From Roseiarcus sp963751165 (GTDB lineage Bacteria > Pseudomonadota > Alphaproteobacteria > Rhizobiales > Beijerinckiaceae), in assembly GCA_963751165.1 (NCBI GenBank), contig CAVVTP010000004.1, forward strand, positions 124,001-188,000: a stretch of 64,000 nucleotides of DNA. Reading direction: 5' to 3'. Positions within the stretch are counted from its first letter, which is position 1, and each line of letters starts with the position of its first letter. Position numbers and translations under genes: made by a program. The notes under the pieces were generated by a model. That model was given only the letters and a program-made list of their open reading frames with translations. It searched no databases and was not told where the DNA came from. Positions 44,051-52,388 of the stretch are shown one piece after another.

Positions 44051-45712
44051 TCAAGCTTTATGACGCCCGGCGCTTTGCAGGAACTGGTGCACGAAGGCGA
44101 TCGCCATGCTGCCCTCGCCGACCGCGGACGCGACCCGCTTGATCGGGCTTAGCCGAACGTCACCGCAGGCGAACATGCCCGGCACGCTGGTCTCGAGCAG
44201 AAATGGATCGCGGGCAAGCGGCCACCGGCCTGCCTTGACCACATAGTCGCCGGTCAGAACATAGCCTCTAGCGTCGCGTGCGATTGACGCCGGCATCCAC
44301 TCTGTTTGCGCGTCGGCGCCGATGAAGATGAACAGCCCGCCGCAATCGACGCGGCTGACATCGCCGCTCAAGCAGTTGCGGACGTCGATCGCCGCCACAT
44401 GACCGTCGCCATGGACGGACGCGACTTCCGAATTGAGCAGGATCTCTACGTTCGATTGGCGAAGCAACTGGTCGATCAGATATTGCGACATGCTCTTTTC
44501 GAGCGCGTCGCCCCGCACAACTAGGGTCACCGAGCGCGCGTGGGTCGCAAAATAGAGCGCCGCCTGTCCGGCCGAATTGCCAGCGCCGATGAGGTGGACG
44601 TTGAGCCCGTGTGTCGCGCCCGCCTCGCTGCGGGCGGCGCCGTAGGAGACGCCCTTTCCGATCAGGCGGTCCGCGCCCTCGATTGCGACGCGCCGCCAGG
44701 CGACCCCGGTCGCGAGGATCATCGTCGCGGTGCGCAGTCGCTCGTCGCCGTCCAGGACGACTTCCATGGCCTCGGTGTCGATCCGTTCGACGGCTCGCGT
44801 GACCAAGATTTCCGCGCCCAGCCTTCGCGCCTGTTGCAGTGCGCGGCTCGCGAGTTCGTCCCCGGAAACGCCGTTCGGGAACCCGAGGTAGTTCTCGATG
44901 CGGGACGACGTGCCCGCCTGCCCACCCGGGGCCTCGCGCTCGACGACGATCGTGCGCAGGCCCTCCGAGGCGCCGTACACGGCTGCGGCGAGGCCCGCCG
45001 GGCCGCCGCCGATGATCATCGTGTCATATTCGTTCGCACGCGGCGCCGTCTGCAGGCCGACCGCCCGCGCGACCGCGCGCACGCTCGGCTGATGGAGGAT
45101 GGTCCCGTCGGAGAAGCGGATAGCCGGGCACTCATCCGGCGTCGGCGGCGGATCGGGCCAGTGCGAGGGGAGCTGACCGCCGTCGATCGTCTGCCATTCG
45201 AAGCTGACCTGGTTGCGCTCGAGGAAGCGACGGAGGTCGGCGCAGACAGCGTCCCATCGCAGCGAGACGATGGTCAGCCTTGGCCGATGCGGCGCGGCCG
45301 CGATCGCCTGCAAGCCTCCCAGCCTCTGACGCGCCAGCGCGCCCATTCTGGCCGCGAACTCCTGCGAGGAGGCCGCAAGCGCATAATATTGCGGCGCCTC
45401 GATCCGCATGACGCGCGATGGGTCTGACGCGCGAAAGCTGCCGGCGAAAGGGGCTCCCAGCGCCAGTGGGACCTCGCCGAAAGTCGAGCCCGGAAGCAGC
45501 CAGCCGAGACTCCGCTCGACCCCGTCGACCGTCTTGACGACTTCGATCTTGCCGGAAAGCACGGCGAAGAACGCGCCTTCGCCCCCCTCGGCGGCGGCGA
45601 GTTCACCGGCCGAAAGATGAATGTCAGCGGCAGTCTGTTCGAGCTGCTCCAGCAGTTCGCTCGGCAGCACCGCGAAAAGCGGGACGGCGCGGATATCCTC
45701 AGCCGTCAGCAT
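44051..45712 (-). CDS. Cyclic nucleotide-binding / thioredoxin-like / thioredoxin-reductase-like fusion protein, 553 aa
   Basis: Residues about 1-125 are a cNMP-binding domain (AVLSGKIEVVKTVDGVERSL, LLPGSTFGEVPLALGAPFAG, with the phosphate-binding cassette); about 130-215 a thioredoxin-fold-like linker (RFLERNQVSFEWQTIDGG); about 225-550 a pyridine nucleotide-disulfide fold with the FAD motif IIGGGPAGLAAAVYGASEG, NAD motif HLIGAGNSAGQAALYFA and GLFIFIGADAQTEWM. The CxxC redox pair of thioredoxin reductase is missing: the region reads GKGVSYGAARSEAGATHG. Start ATG at 45710-45712 (MLTAEDIRAVPLFAVLPSE). Known in actinobacteria and rhizobia, function poorly defined. Confidence 0.85.
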   Translation of the reverse strand: MLTAEDIRAVPLFAVLPSELLEQLEQTAADIHLSAGELAAAEGGEGAFFAVLSGKIEVVKTVDGVERSLGWLLPGSTFGEVPLALGAPFAGSFRASDPSRVMRIEAPQYYALAASSQEFAARMGALARQRLGGLQAIAAAPHRPRLTIVSLRWDAVCADLRRFLERNQVSFEWQTIDGGQLPSHWPDPPPTPDECPAIRFSDGTILHQPSVRAVARAVGLQTAPRANEYDTMIIGGGPAGLAAAVYGASEGLRTIVVEREAPGGQAGTSSRIENYLGFPNGVSGDELASRALQQARRLGAEILVTRAVERIDTEAMEVVLDGDERLRTATMILATGVAWRRVAIEGADRLIGKGVSYGAARSEAGATHGLNVHLIGAGNSAGQAALYFATHARSVTLVVRGDALEKSMSQYLIDQLLRQSNVEILLNSEVASVHGDGHVAAIDVRNCLSGDVSRVDCGGLFIFIGADAQTEWMPASIARDARGYVLTGDYVVKAGRWPLARDPFLLETSVPGMFACGDVRLSPIKRVASAVGEGSMAIAFVHQFLQSAGRHKA

Positions 45713-45815
45713 GGCGCTCCCTGCAGTGCAATTCGACGGCAGGAAGCTTTGCAACTTTTCCTAGTCGGCGCAATTGGCGGGCGGGCTTCCGGCATTGCCG
45801 GCTCGGCGGGCATTC

Positions 45816-46190
45816 TCACGGGCGGCGCGGCTCGTGAGGTCCTTGGGGCGCGAGGTCGAGCCGTGGCTGTCCGTCCCGATCCTCGACCTCGACGATCCAA
45901 AGGTCGGGGTCGAACGACAGCTCTCGCTCGAGCCTTTTCTCTGCGACCTTGTTATCGATCCATTCCGAGGCGTGCATTCGCATGAAAACTCTTTCAACTC
46001 CGCGTCCGACATCAGCGTCCAAAGATTGCGGGGCCGGCCCGTACAGGGCCGATTGGCCGTCCAGGCGGTCGATCTTGACGAAGATCGCGCCGGATTCGCG
46101 CGCGCCCCGCCGGCGCAGCACCGCCGGCGCCCCTTCGACGCCGCAGCGGCGCAGATAGGCGGCGACCCAGAGGTCGGAGCGCAAACGCAT
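45816..46190 (-). CDS. DUF1491 family protein, 124 aa
   Basis: Matches the short alphaproteobacterial DUF1491 family: MRLRSDLWVAAYLRRC opening, then GAIFVKIDRLDGQSALYGPA, FMRMHASEWIDNKVAEKRLE and DPDLWIVEVEDRDG. Soluble, no signal. Lies 10 bases past the hisG stop on the same strand, so it is probably in the hisZ-hisG transcript. Function unknown. Confidence 0.85.
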   Translation of the reverse strand: MRLRSDLWVAAYLRRCGVEGAPAVLRRRGARESGAIFVKIDRLDGQSALYGPAPQSLDADVGRGVERVFMRMHASEWIDNKVAEKRLERELSFDPDLWIVEVEDRDGQPRLDLAPQGPHEPRRP

Positions 46191-46199
46191 AGTTAGCGC

Positions 46200-47210
46200 C
46201 TACCCTTCCCCGCGGCCGATCCGTCCCTCGAGCCTCTCGAACAGCGGGTTCCGGGCATCGAACACCTGCTCCAGCGCGGCGACGCTGACGCGATCGGCCC
46301 CTTGCGCCAACAACCAGTTGGCGAGCTCCGCCGCGTCGGCGCGGGCGTAATGCAAGACGACGAAGTTTTGCGGATCGGCGTCCTCGCCAGCGGCCGAGAC
46401 CGCCCCGAATCGTTCGCACGCCGCCGCCACGATCCCGCGCGCCTGCCCCCTGAGCCGGGCGCGGATCTCGCGGGTCCGCTGCGCCTCCTCGCTTGCGGCG
46501 ATGCGGTCGAGGATGGTTCGAGCGCTCGCCAGCGCCGCTCGCCCCCAAGGCGCGGCCGCCGAGGCGATCAGCATCGCCTGCGACCGCAGGATGATTCCGT
46601 CGTCCAGGGGCTTCAAGGCATTGGCCGCCAGAGTCGCGCCGGAAGTGGTGATGTCGACGATCAGTTCCGCGGCGCCCGCCGCTGGCGCCCCCTCGGTCGC
46701 CCCCAGGCTTTCGACGATGCGATAGTCGGCGACGCCATGGTCGGCGAAAAAGCGCCGCGTCAGATTGACGTATTTCGTCGCCACCCGCATCCGCTCGCCG
46801 CGTCTCGCGGCATAGGCGGAGGCGACGTCCTCGAGGTCGGCCATGGTGCGCACGTCGATCCAGGCCTGCGGCGTCGCGACCACCACATTGGCGTAGCCGA
46901 AGCCGAGGGGCGCGAGCAACTCCAGACGCCGGTCGGCGTCGGGGACTTTTTCGCGCACGAGGTCCTCGCCGCTGACGCCGAAATGGGCGGCCCCTGCCGC
47001 GAGCTGTCCGACGACCTCCGCCGCGGACAGATAGGCGACTTCGACGCCAGGTAGCCCCGTCAATGCGCCGCGGTAGTCGCGGACTCCCCGTCCTTGCTGA
47101 AGCTCGAGCCCCGCGCGGGCGAAAAACGCCGCCGCCGCCACCTGCAGACGTCCCTTGGACGGGACGGCGAGAACGAAAGGCGCCTCTGCGCTTTCGACTT
47201 CAGAGGACAT
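46200..47210 (-). CDS. hisG: ATP phosphoribosyltransferase HisG, 336 aa
   Basis: First step of histidine synthesis (ATP + PRPP). Catalytic type I/II PBP-like fold: LAVPSKGRLQVAAAAFF, DYRGALTGLPGVEVAYLSAAEV, AHFGVSGEDLVRE, RIVESLGATEGAPAAGAAELIVDITTSGATLAANAL. About 100 extra residues follow the core, up to ALEQVFDARNPLFERLE. Overlaps hisZ by one base (TGATG). With HisZ present, a short catalytic HisG would be expected; the added C-terminal region is typical of the rhizobial form. Confidence 0.93.
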   Translation of the reverse strand: MSSEVESAEAPFVLAVPSKGRLQVAAAAFFARAGLELQQGRGVRDYRGALTGLPGVEVAYLSAAEVVGQLAAGAAHFGVSGEDLVREKVPDADRRLELLAPLGFGYANVVVATPQAWIDVRTMADLEDVASAYAARRGERMRVATKYVNLTRRFFADHGVADYRIVESLGATEGAPAAGAAELIVDITTSGATLAANALKPLDDGIILRSQAMLIASAAAPWGRAALASARTILDRIAASEEAQRTREIRARLRGQARGIVAAACERFGAVSAAGEDADPQNFVVLHYARADAAELANWLLAQGADRVSVAALEQVFDARNPLFERLEGRIGRGEG

Positions 47211-48343
47211 CAGCGCCCGCTCCCATTCGGCAGCCGGTCGATCGTGATCGCGGCGCCCACGGCGGGGATGTCCTCGCCCGCGCCGAGACGGCGGGCAAGC
47301 CCGTCGTACCGGCCGCCGCCAAGGGCGGGCTTCGCGTTGGGCCTCGAGGGATCGCGGGCTTCGAACACGAAGCCGGTATAATAATCGAAATCACGCACGA
47401 AGGCGGCGCTGAAGACGGTTTCGTCGATCTTGACGCCTCGGGCCGCAATGAACCCGTTGCGACTTTCGAACCCGTCCAGCGCCCTGCCGAGGTCGAGGCT
47501 GGCGTCGTCCGCAAGCCGCCGGAGCATGCTCGCGGCCTCGTCCGGATTGCCGGAAACGGCGAGATAGGATTCCAGCACTTCGCGCTTGGCAGGATCGATC
47601 GGCTCTCCGGAGCGGAGCGCCGCTTGCTCGAGCAACCGGTCGGCGATCTCGCCCGCGGTCCGCCCGCCGACCGTGTCGATGCCGGCGATCGCCAGGAGAT
47701 CCTCAACAAGCGCCTTGGCGCCGGAGTGGTCCGCGCTTTCGAGGGCCGCCAAGACCCCGGGCTGCGCCAGCACGCTCCCGCCGCGTCCGTCGAGGATGGC
47801 GGCGAGACTGCGGCCTTGCGCGACGCCGCGCCGCAGGCGCCGGCGCCAGACGTTCGGCAGCGAAAGCGCCTCGAGCAGGCTGTCAAACAGTCCTGCGTCG
47901 CCGAGACGGGCGGCGAGCGGCGCCCCCGCCTCCGCCGCTGCTTCCATCGAGAGGGCGAAAATTTCGGCGTCCGCCGCTTCCGCATCCTTTCTGCCGAAGC
48001 TCTCGAGGCCGGTCTGAGCACGCTCGCCACCCTCGACCTGGGCGCGAAAGACGGGGCCCAGATAGGCATACTCGGCCGTCCTGCCCGCCTTGTCCGACGT
48101 CAGATACGCCCGGCAGACGGGGATCGTGTATTCCGGCCTCAGGCACAGCTCCTCGCCGGAAGCGCCGTTGGTGAGGAACAGCCGGCCGCGGATCTCCTCT
48201 CCCGACATATCGAGGAAAACCGCAGCCGAATGCAGGATGGGGGGCTCCATACGGACGAAGCCGGCGGCAAGGAAATGCTCCAGAGCCCGTTCTCCGACGC
48301 TTCGGGCGGATTGGGCTGCGGCGCCGAAGGCAATGGAACTCAC
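47210..48343 (-). CDS. hisZ: ATP phosphoribosyltransferase regulatory subunit HisZ, 377 aa
   Basis: HisRS-like paralogue that activates and regulates HisG. The sequence has the class II aaRS-type core: FLAAGFVRMEPPILHSAAVF, ELCLRPEYTIPVCRAYLTS, YLGPVFRAQVEGGERAQTGL, DYYTGFVFEARDP and GGRYDGLARRLGAGEDIPAVGA. It lacks the anticodon-binding domain. Start GTG at 48341-48343 is chosen because CGAGGACA precedes it; a TTG 36 bases upstream lies before the strong AAAGGAGG and is unlikely. Confidence 0.93.
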   Translation of the reverse strand: MSSIAFGAAAQSARSVGERALEHFLAAGFVRMEPPILHSAAVFLDMSGEEIRGRLFLTNGASGEELCLRPEYTIPVCRAYLTSDKAGRTAEYAYLGPVFRAQVEGGERAQTGLESFGRKDAEAADAEIFALSMEAAAEAGAPLAARLGDAGLFDSLLEALSLPNVWRRRLRRGVAQGRSLAAILDGRGGSVLAQPGVLAALESADHSGAKALVEDLLAIAGIDTVGGRTAGEIADRLLEQAALRSGEPIDPAKREVLESYLAVSGNPDEAASMLRRLADDASLDLGRALDGFESRNGFIAARGVKIDETVFSAAFVRDFDYYTGFVFEARDPSRPNAKPALGGGRYDGLARRLGAGEDIPAVGAAITIDRLPNGSGR

Positions 48344-48460
48344 CGGCTGTCCTCGAGATGGCGGGGCCTCCTTTAACAAAGGCGGTCGGGAGACGCAGCC
48401 CTTTTCGCGTCCAAAGGTGAACGCGGGGGAGGAAGCCTTGAGCCTCGAGCTTTGGTCGCA

Positions 48461-48640
48461 TTCCCTGCGAACAGGGAAAAATGCAGGGAACGCCTGGCAT
48501 TTCGGGCGATTGTCGGAAAATCTGTCGTGAAAAGCTCAATGATCCTAGGCAGTTCCAACAACATTCCCTACTCGGCCGAACAGGGAACTTTTTTCGCGGA
48601 GTAGGGAATTCAAATTCCCTGCACCGCGGGAAGCAGGGAT
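48461..48640. repeat. Intergenic repeat field of CAGGGAA / TTCCCTG blocks
   Basis: Within 180 bases the heptamer CAGGGAA or its close variants occurs at 48472, 48484, 48581, 48602 and 48634, and its complement TTCCCTG/A at 48461, 48564 and 48615. Perfect hairpins can form, for example TTCCCTG CGAA CAGGGAA at 48461-48478 and TAGGGAATT CA AATTCCCTG at 48602-48621. No protein-like frame. Resembles elements I associate with rhizobial intergenic DNA. It occupies the centre of the 830-base gap between hisZ and dedA. Confidence 0.65.
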
Positions 48641-48907
48641 ATTTCGCGTCTGGCGCCGCCCGTTCGAGGTCTTTCGCGTCAGCGTCTCCGATGCGAGCGC
48701 GTGGAAATCCGAAGCCGATCAACGCCAGCCAGCGCCGCATCGGGGCGCCAGAGTTTCAGGTCGAAGGCATGGCCTCGCAGTGGCGCCGGTCGGGTCGGCG
48801 TTCATAAGGAAGCGGGCCGGGGTTCAGGTCTGCGATCTCGACCGCATGAAGCGACTGGACAGAACGCTCATGGCCAAGGCGGAGGCATTCTCAGATTGAT
48901 CGCCGCC

Positions 48908-49015
48908 GGCCTTTCCAACGGCGTGCTCGAAGCCATCAACGGCAACGTGTAGGCCGCCAAGCGCAAGGCCAAAGGCTACGGAATCAAGCGAAATCATCGC
49001 CGGAGACGTTCCGGC
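48908..49015 (+). pseudogene. ISL3-type transposase C-terminal scar
   Basis: A short frame reads LSNGVLEAINGNV, stop, AAKRKAKGYGIKRN, which matches the C-terminal block of ISL3-family transposases (N-G-x-x-E-x-x-N ... AAK-x-KA-x-GY). The stop TAG replaces the expected CAG Gln codon. No other part of a transposase or inverted repeats remain. Confidence 0.5.
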
Positions 49016-49172
49016 CAATTCACTCACTTTAAATACGGAGGAACAATTGTATGTTGCGTTCAATCGTTCGATTATTTGGACAGGCTCCTCGTCGCGCTCG
49101 CTGAGCGCGCCGGCGTAGTGGGGCGATGTCAGCGGCCGCGCCCAAAGAGAGGGCGCGCGCGTTATAGGAGGC

Positions 49173-49808
49173 ATGAGCAGCCTCTTCTTTTCCTGGATCG
49201 TGTCTTCGATATCGACTTCGTGCTATGCCGGATTGGTCGGCCTCATGGCTCTCGAATCGGCGTGCATTCCGCTGCCTTCCGAGATCATCATGCCCTTTGC
49301 CGGCTACCTGGCGTCGACGGATCGGTTCACCCTGTCGGGTGCGGCAGTCGCGGGCGCCGTCGGCTGCAATCTCGGCTCCACCGCGGCCTATCTCGTCGGC
49401 GCCTTCGGCGGCCGCGCCGCCGTCTTGCGATGGGGCGGTTATGTGCTGCTCAACCGAAGCGAGCTCGACGGTGTCGATCGCTTTTTCGACCGCTACGGCA
49501 GCGCATCGGTTTTCATCGCGCGCTTGCTGCCGATTGTGCGCACTTTCATTTCCCTGCCTGCCGGCGTAGCGCGCATGCCGCTCGCTCGCTTCGAGATCTA
49601 CACCCTCGTCGGATCCTTTCCGTGGTGCGTGGCCCTCGCCTATCTCGGTTTTCGCCTCGGGAAGGCCTGGAACACGAACCCCGCCGTCGGGCGCTTCTTC
49701 CAGCGCTTCGACTGGGTAGTCGTCGGACTCATCCTCGCAGCCTTCGCCTGGTTTATCTACCGCCGCTTGCGCGACGCAGGCCGCGATAGGCTTCCCGGTG
49801 GTGGATAG
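49173..49808 (+). CDS. DedA family membrane protein, 211 aa
   Basis: Multi-pass inner-membrane protein of the DedA/SNARE-associated superfamily, implicated in envelope lipid transport and proton-motive-force homeostasis. Signature segments: ALESACIPLPSEIIMPFAGY (residues about 25-45), GSTAAYLVGAFGGRA, FFDRYGSASVFIARLLPIVRTFISLPAGVARM and the final helix. ATG at 49173; the GGAGG lies very close to it. About 100 bases before the response regulator on the same strand. Confidence 0.92.
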   Translation: MSSLFFSWIVSSISTSCYAGLVGLMALESACIPLPSEIIMPFAGYLASTDRFTLSGAAVAGAVGCNLGSTAAYLVGAFGGRAAVLRWGGYVLLNRSELDGVDRFFDRYGSASVFIARLLPIVRTFISLPAGVARMPLARFEIYTLVGSFPWCVALAYLGFRLGKAWNTNPAVGRFFQRFDWVVVGLILAAFAWFIYRRLRDAGRDRLPGGG

Positions 49809-49909
49809 CCCATACTCGGCTTGCTTGCTGAATGTCGCGGCGGAAAGGGATCGGTATCGGCTCCCGATTCCAGATATTGGCGCCACACGAAGCCATTGAA
49901 GGCGGTGCA

Positions 49910-50569
49910 ATGCGCGTTCTGCTCGTGGAAGACGACCTCATGATCGCCGAGGGCCTGATCGCGGCCCTCGGCGCCGAAGGGATGTCTGTCGATTGGGTTC
50001 GCGACGCCATAGCCGCCGAGGCGGCGTTGCGTGACCCCGGTTTCGTAATCGTCCTTCTCGATCTCGGGCTTCCCGGGGCGGAAGGGCTGGATCTCCTGAA
50101 GTCGGCGCGCGATCACGGCGTCGACACGCCGATTCTCGTCATCACCGCTCGCGGGCGGGTAGAGGATCGCGTGTCGGGACTCGACCTCGGAGCCGACGAT
50201 TACCTGCTCAAGCCCTTCGAGGTGCGCGAGCTCACCGCCCGCATGAGGGCTCTCATTCGCCGCCGCGCCGGCCGGCCGACGTCGACCCTGATTGCGGGCG
50301 ACATCGAGCTCGACGCCGAGACCCACGAACTCACCCACGGCGACGCCAAGGCCGTCCTGTCGGCGCGCGAATATGCGCTCGTGCACGCGCTGATAGAGCG
50401 CCCAGGCCGGATTCTCTCGCGAACGCAACTCGAGGAGCGCATTTACGGTTGGGGCGAGGAGGTGGAGAGTAACGCCGTCGACGTTCTGATCCATTCCGTC
50501 CGGCGCAAGTTTGGCAAGACAATCATCCTCAACGTTAGAGGCGCAGGTTGGGTGATCCCGAAATCTTGA
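49910..50569 (+). CDS. OmpR-family response regulator (PmrA/QseB-like), 219 aa
   Basis: The ATG at 49910 is preferred, with GAAGGCGGTGC upstream. Receiver domain opens MRVLLVEDDLMIAEGLIAAL, with Asp in IVLLDLGLPGAEGLDLLKSA and Lys in DDYLLKPFEVRELTARMRAL; C-terminal winged helix with RTQLEERIYGWGEEVESNAV and VLIHSVRRKFGKTIILNVRG. Overlaps the kinase gene start (TTGA). PmrA/QseB-type regulators commonly control lipid A or cationic peptide resistance; the target here is unknown. Confidence 0.92.
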   Translation: MRVLLVEDDLMIAEGLIAALGAEGMSVDWVRDAIAAEAALRDPGFVIVLLDLGLPGAEGLDLLKSARDHGVDTPILVITARGRVEDRVSGLDLGADDYLLKPFEVRELTARMRALIRRRAGRPTSTLIAGDIELDAETHELTHGDAKAVLSAREYALVHALIERPGRILSRTQLEERIYGWGEEVESNAVDVLIHSVRRKFGKTIILNVRGAGWVIPKS

Positions 50570-51907
50570 CGACCGCATCGCTTCGGCGCACGGCCCTCAT
50601 CTATGTGACCGTTCTTCTTTCCGTCATAGGCCTTACGGCAAGCGCATTTGCATACCTTTACGCGCATGACGCAGCGACCGAGTTTCTCGACGCCCAGCTC
50701 CGCCAGATCGCGCTCAACGCCGGAGCTGGCGTTTCGCCCGCAGTCGCGCCCCCGGACGTGGATCAGGATCCGGAGGATCAATTCGCGGTCAGCATCTGGG
50801 ACGCCCAGGGCAAGCTCGTCCACGCATCCCTTCCGTCCGTCCGCTTTCCGCTTCATACCCGTCCGGGGTATTCAACTGCTGAGGCCGCCGGGGAAGAATG
50901 GCGCCTCTACACGACAGGCGACTCCAGGCGCAAGGTTCAGGTCGCGCAGCAAGAAGTGGTGCGACAGGAAATCGCCCAGACCGCTGCGCTCGTGGCGGCG
51001 GCGCCGGTGTTGATCGCCATTCCTCTTGCGTGGCTCGTGGTCGGATGGGCGATGAATCGCATGCTTGCGAGACTGAACGCGCTTTCCATCGAGCTTGCCG
51101 AACGCAGCATCAGTGCGACGGCCCCGATCGCGCTCGACGGGATTCCCGCGGAGGTCGCGCCGCTCGCGCGCAGCATGAATAGCCTGATTGTCCGCCTGCG
51201 TGACGCCGTCGAGGCGCAGAGACGATTCGTTTCCGACGCTGCTCACGAGCTCAGGACGCCGCTCGCCGGGATGCAGATCCAGGTCGAAAACCTTTCCCGA
51301 GAGGCGCGAGGAACTCATAGCGGAGCGACGGCGGCCCTCGCTCGAGGCGTTCGGCGCGCGAGCGCGCTTGTCAACCAGCTGCTCCACCTGGCCAGGCTCG
51401 AGGAACGGGGCGCCCATCGGAACGAAACCGTGGGCATCAATGCGCTTGTCCTCGAGTCCGTTGCGGATCATGCTGCGCTGGCCGAGCGCAAGCAGGTCGA
51501 CCTCGAAGTGAATTTGGCCTCCCAGGCCGCTTGCCGGGGCGACCCAGGCGAGATCCGCGCCCTCATTTCGAGTCTCATCGACAACGCCGTGCGATACACG
51601 CCGTCCGGCGGACGAATCAGTGTGTCCATCGGGCCATGTGATGGCGGCTTCTTCGTCGAAGTTTCAAACACCGGAGCATTTCTTCCGAAGGACGCGGAGA
51701 CGCGGATCTTCGATCGCTTCTTTCGGGCCGCTCCTCAAGTGGCGGACGGGACGGGCCTCGGACTTCTCGATTGCGCGGCGAATTGCCGAACGGCATGATT
51801 TCGGCCTCACAGTCGAAAATCGCGCAGACGGCGTTGCGGGCGTCGTCGCCCGCATATCCATCCCGACCGCAGGCAAGCCTGCCCGCGTCGCTGCTGAGCA
51901 GAGCTAA
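50566..51907 (+). pseudogene. Sensor histidine kinase, frameshift before the last 45 residues
   Basis: Start TTG at 50566 overlaps the regulator stop. First membrane helix about residues 6-28 (LIYVTVLLSVIGLTASAFAY), periplasmic domain, second helix, HAMP-like region, HisKA box RRFVSDAAHELRTPLAGMQI, N box SLIDNAVRYTPSGG and G boxes ending in DGTGLGL. At 51763-51767 one base too many shifts the frame: the reading ends after a few wrong residues at 51798, whereas the neighbouring frame continues SIARRIAERHDFGLTVENRA and runs to 51907. Kinase partner of the regulator. Confidence 0.85.
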
Positions 51908-52008
51908 TTCTCAGCTAATTCTCACGTCGCACAATATCCGGCGGGGACAAACGCTTCCGCGGCCGCGGGCAGCCTCGAGTCGCGAATATTTAACATTGGA
52001 GAGAAACA

Positions 52009-52326
52009 TTGAAAGTGACGACGTCGAACGGCGTCGGCCTCATCGGCTTGACGGTCATCGTCTTGGCAGTTGCAGGCCAGGCTGCTGCTTATACCGGACA
52101 AGAGCTCGCCGGCGAGGCGAGGATCACCATCGAGCAGGCGCGCGCAATCGCGCTGAAAACCCATCCCGGCCGGATCACCGACGAGGAGCTGGAACGCGAG
52201 CGCGGCGGCAGCGGGCTGCGCTATTCGTTTGACGTCAAGAAGGGTGAGGTCACGCACGAGGTCGGCGTCGACGCGGTTACCGGCCGGGTGCTCGAGAACA
52301 AACCCGAAGGCCCCCACCCCGATTGA
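52009..52326 (+). CDS. PepSY domain protein, 105 aa, secreted
   Basis: Start TTG at 52009, with GGAGAG about eight bases upstream. Signal peptide or anchor GVGLIGLTVIVLAVAGQAAA then a PepSY core: ITIEQARAIALKTHPGRITD, ELERERGGSGLRYSFDVKKG and VGVDAVTGRVLENK, the last being the PepSY end motif. PepSY proteins are often found next to two-component systems and cation-responsive genes. Follows the kinase by 100 bases. Confidence 0.85.
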   Translation: MKVTTSNGVGLIGLTVIVLAVAGQAAAYTGQELAGEARITIEQARAIALKTHPGRITDEELERERGGSGLRYSFDVKKGEVTHEVGVDAVTGRVLENKPEGPHPD

Positions 52327-52388
52327 TTCCATTGGCAGGGCCGCCTGCTCCAGGCGCGAGCGGCTGCCCTTTGAAGAATGGAGCGATT

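Noticed and set aside
48461..48640. CRISPR array
   Set aside because: Repeats are 7 bases, in both orientations and unevenly spaced, with no constant spacer length or cas gene.
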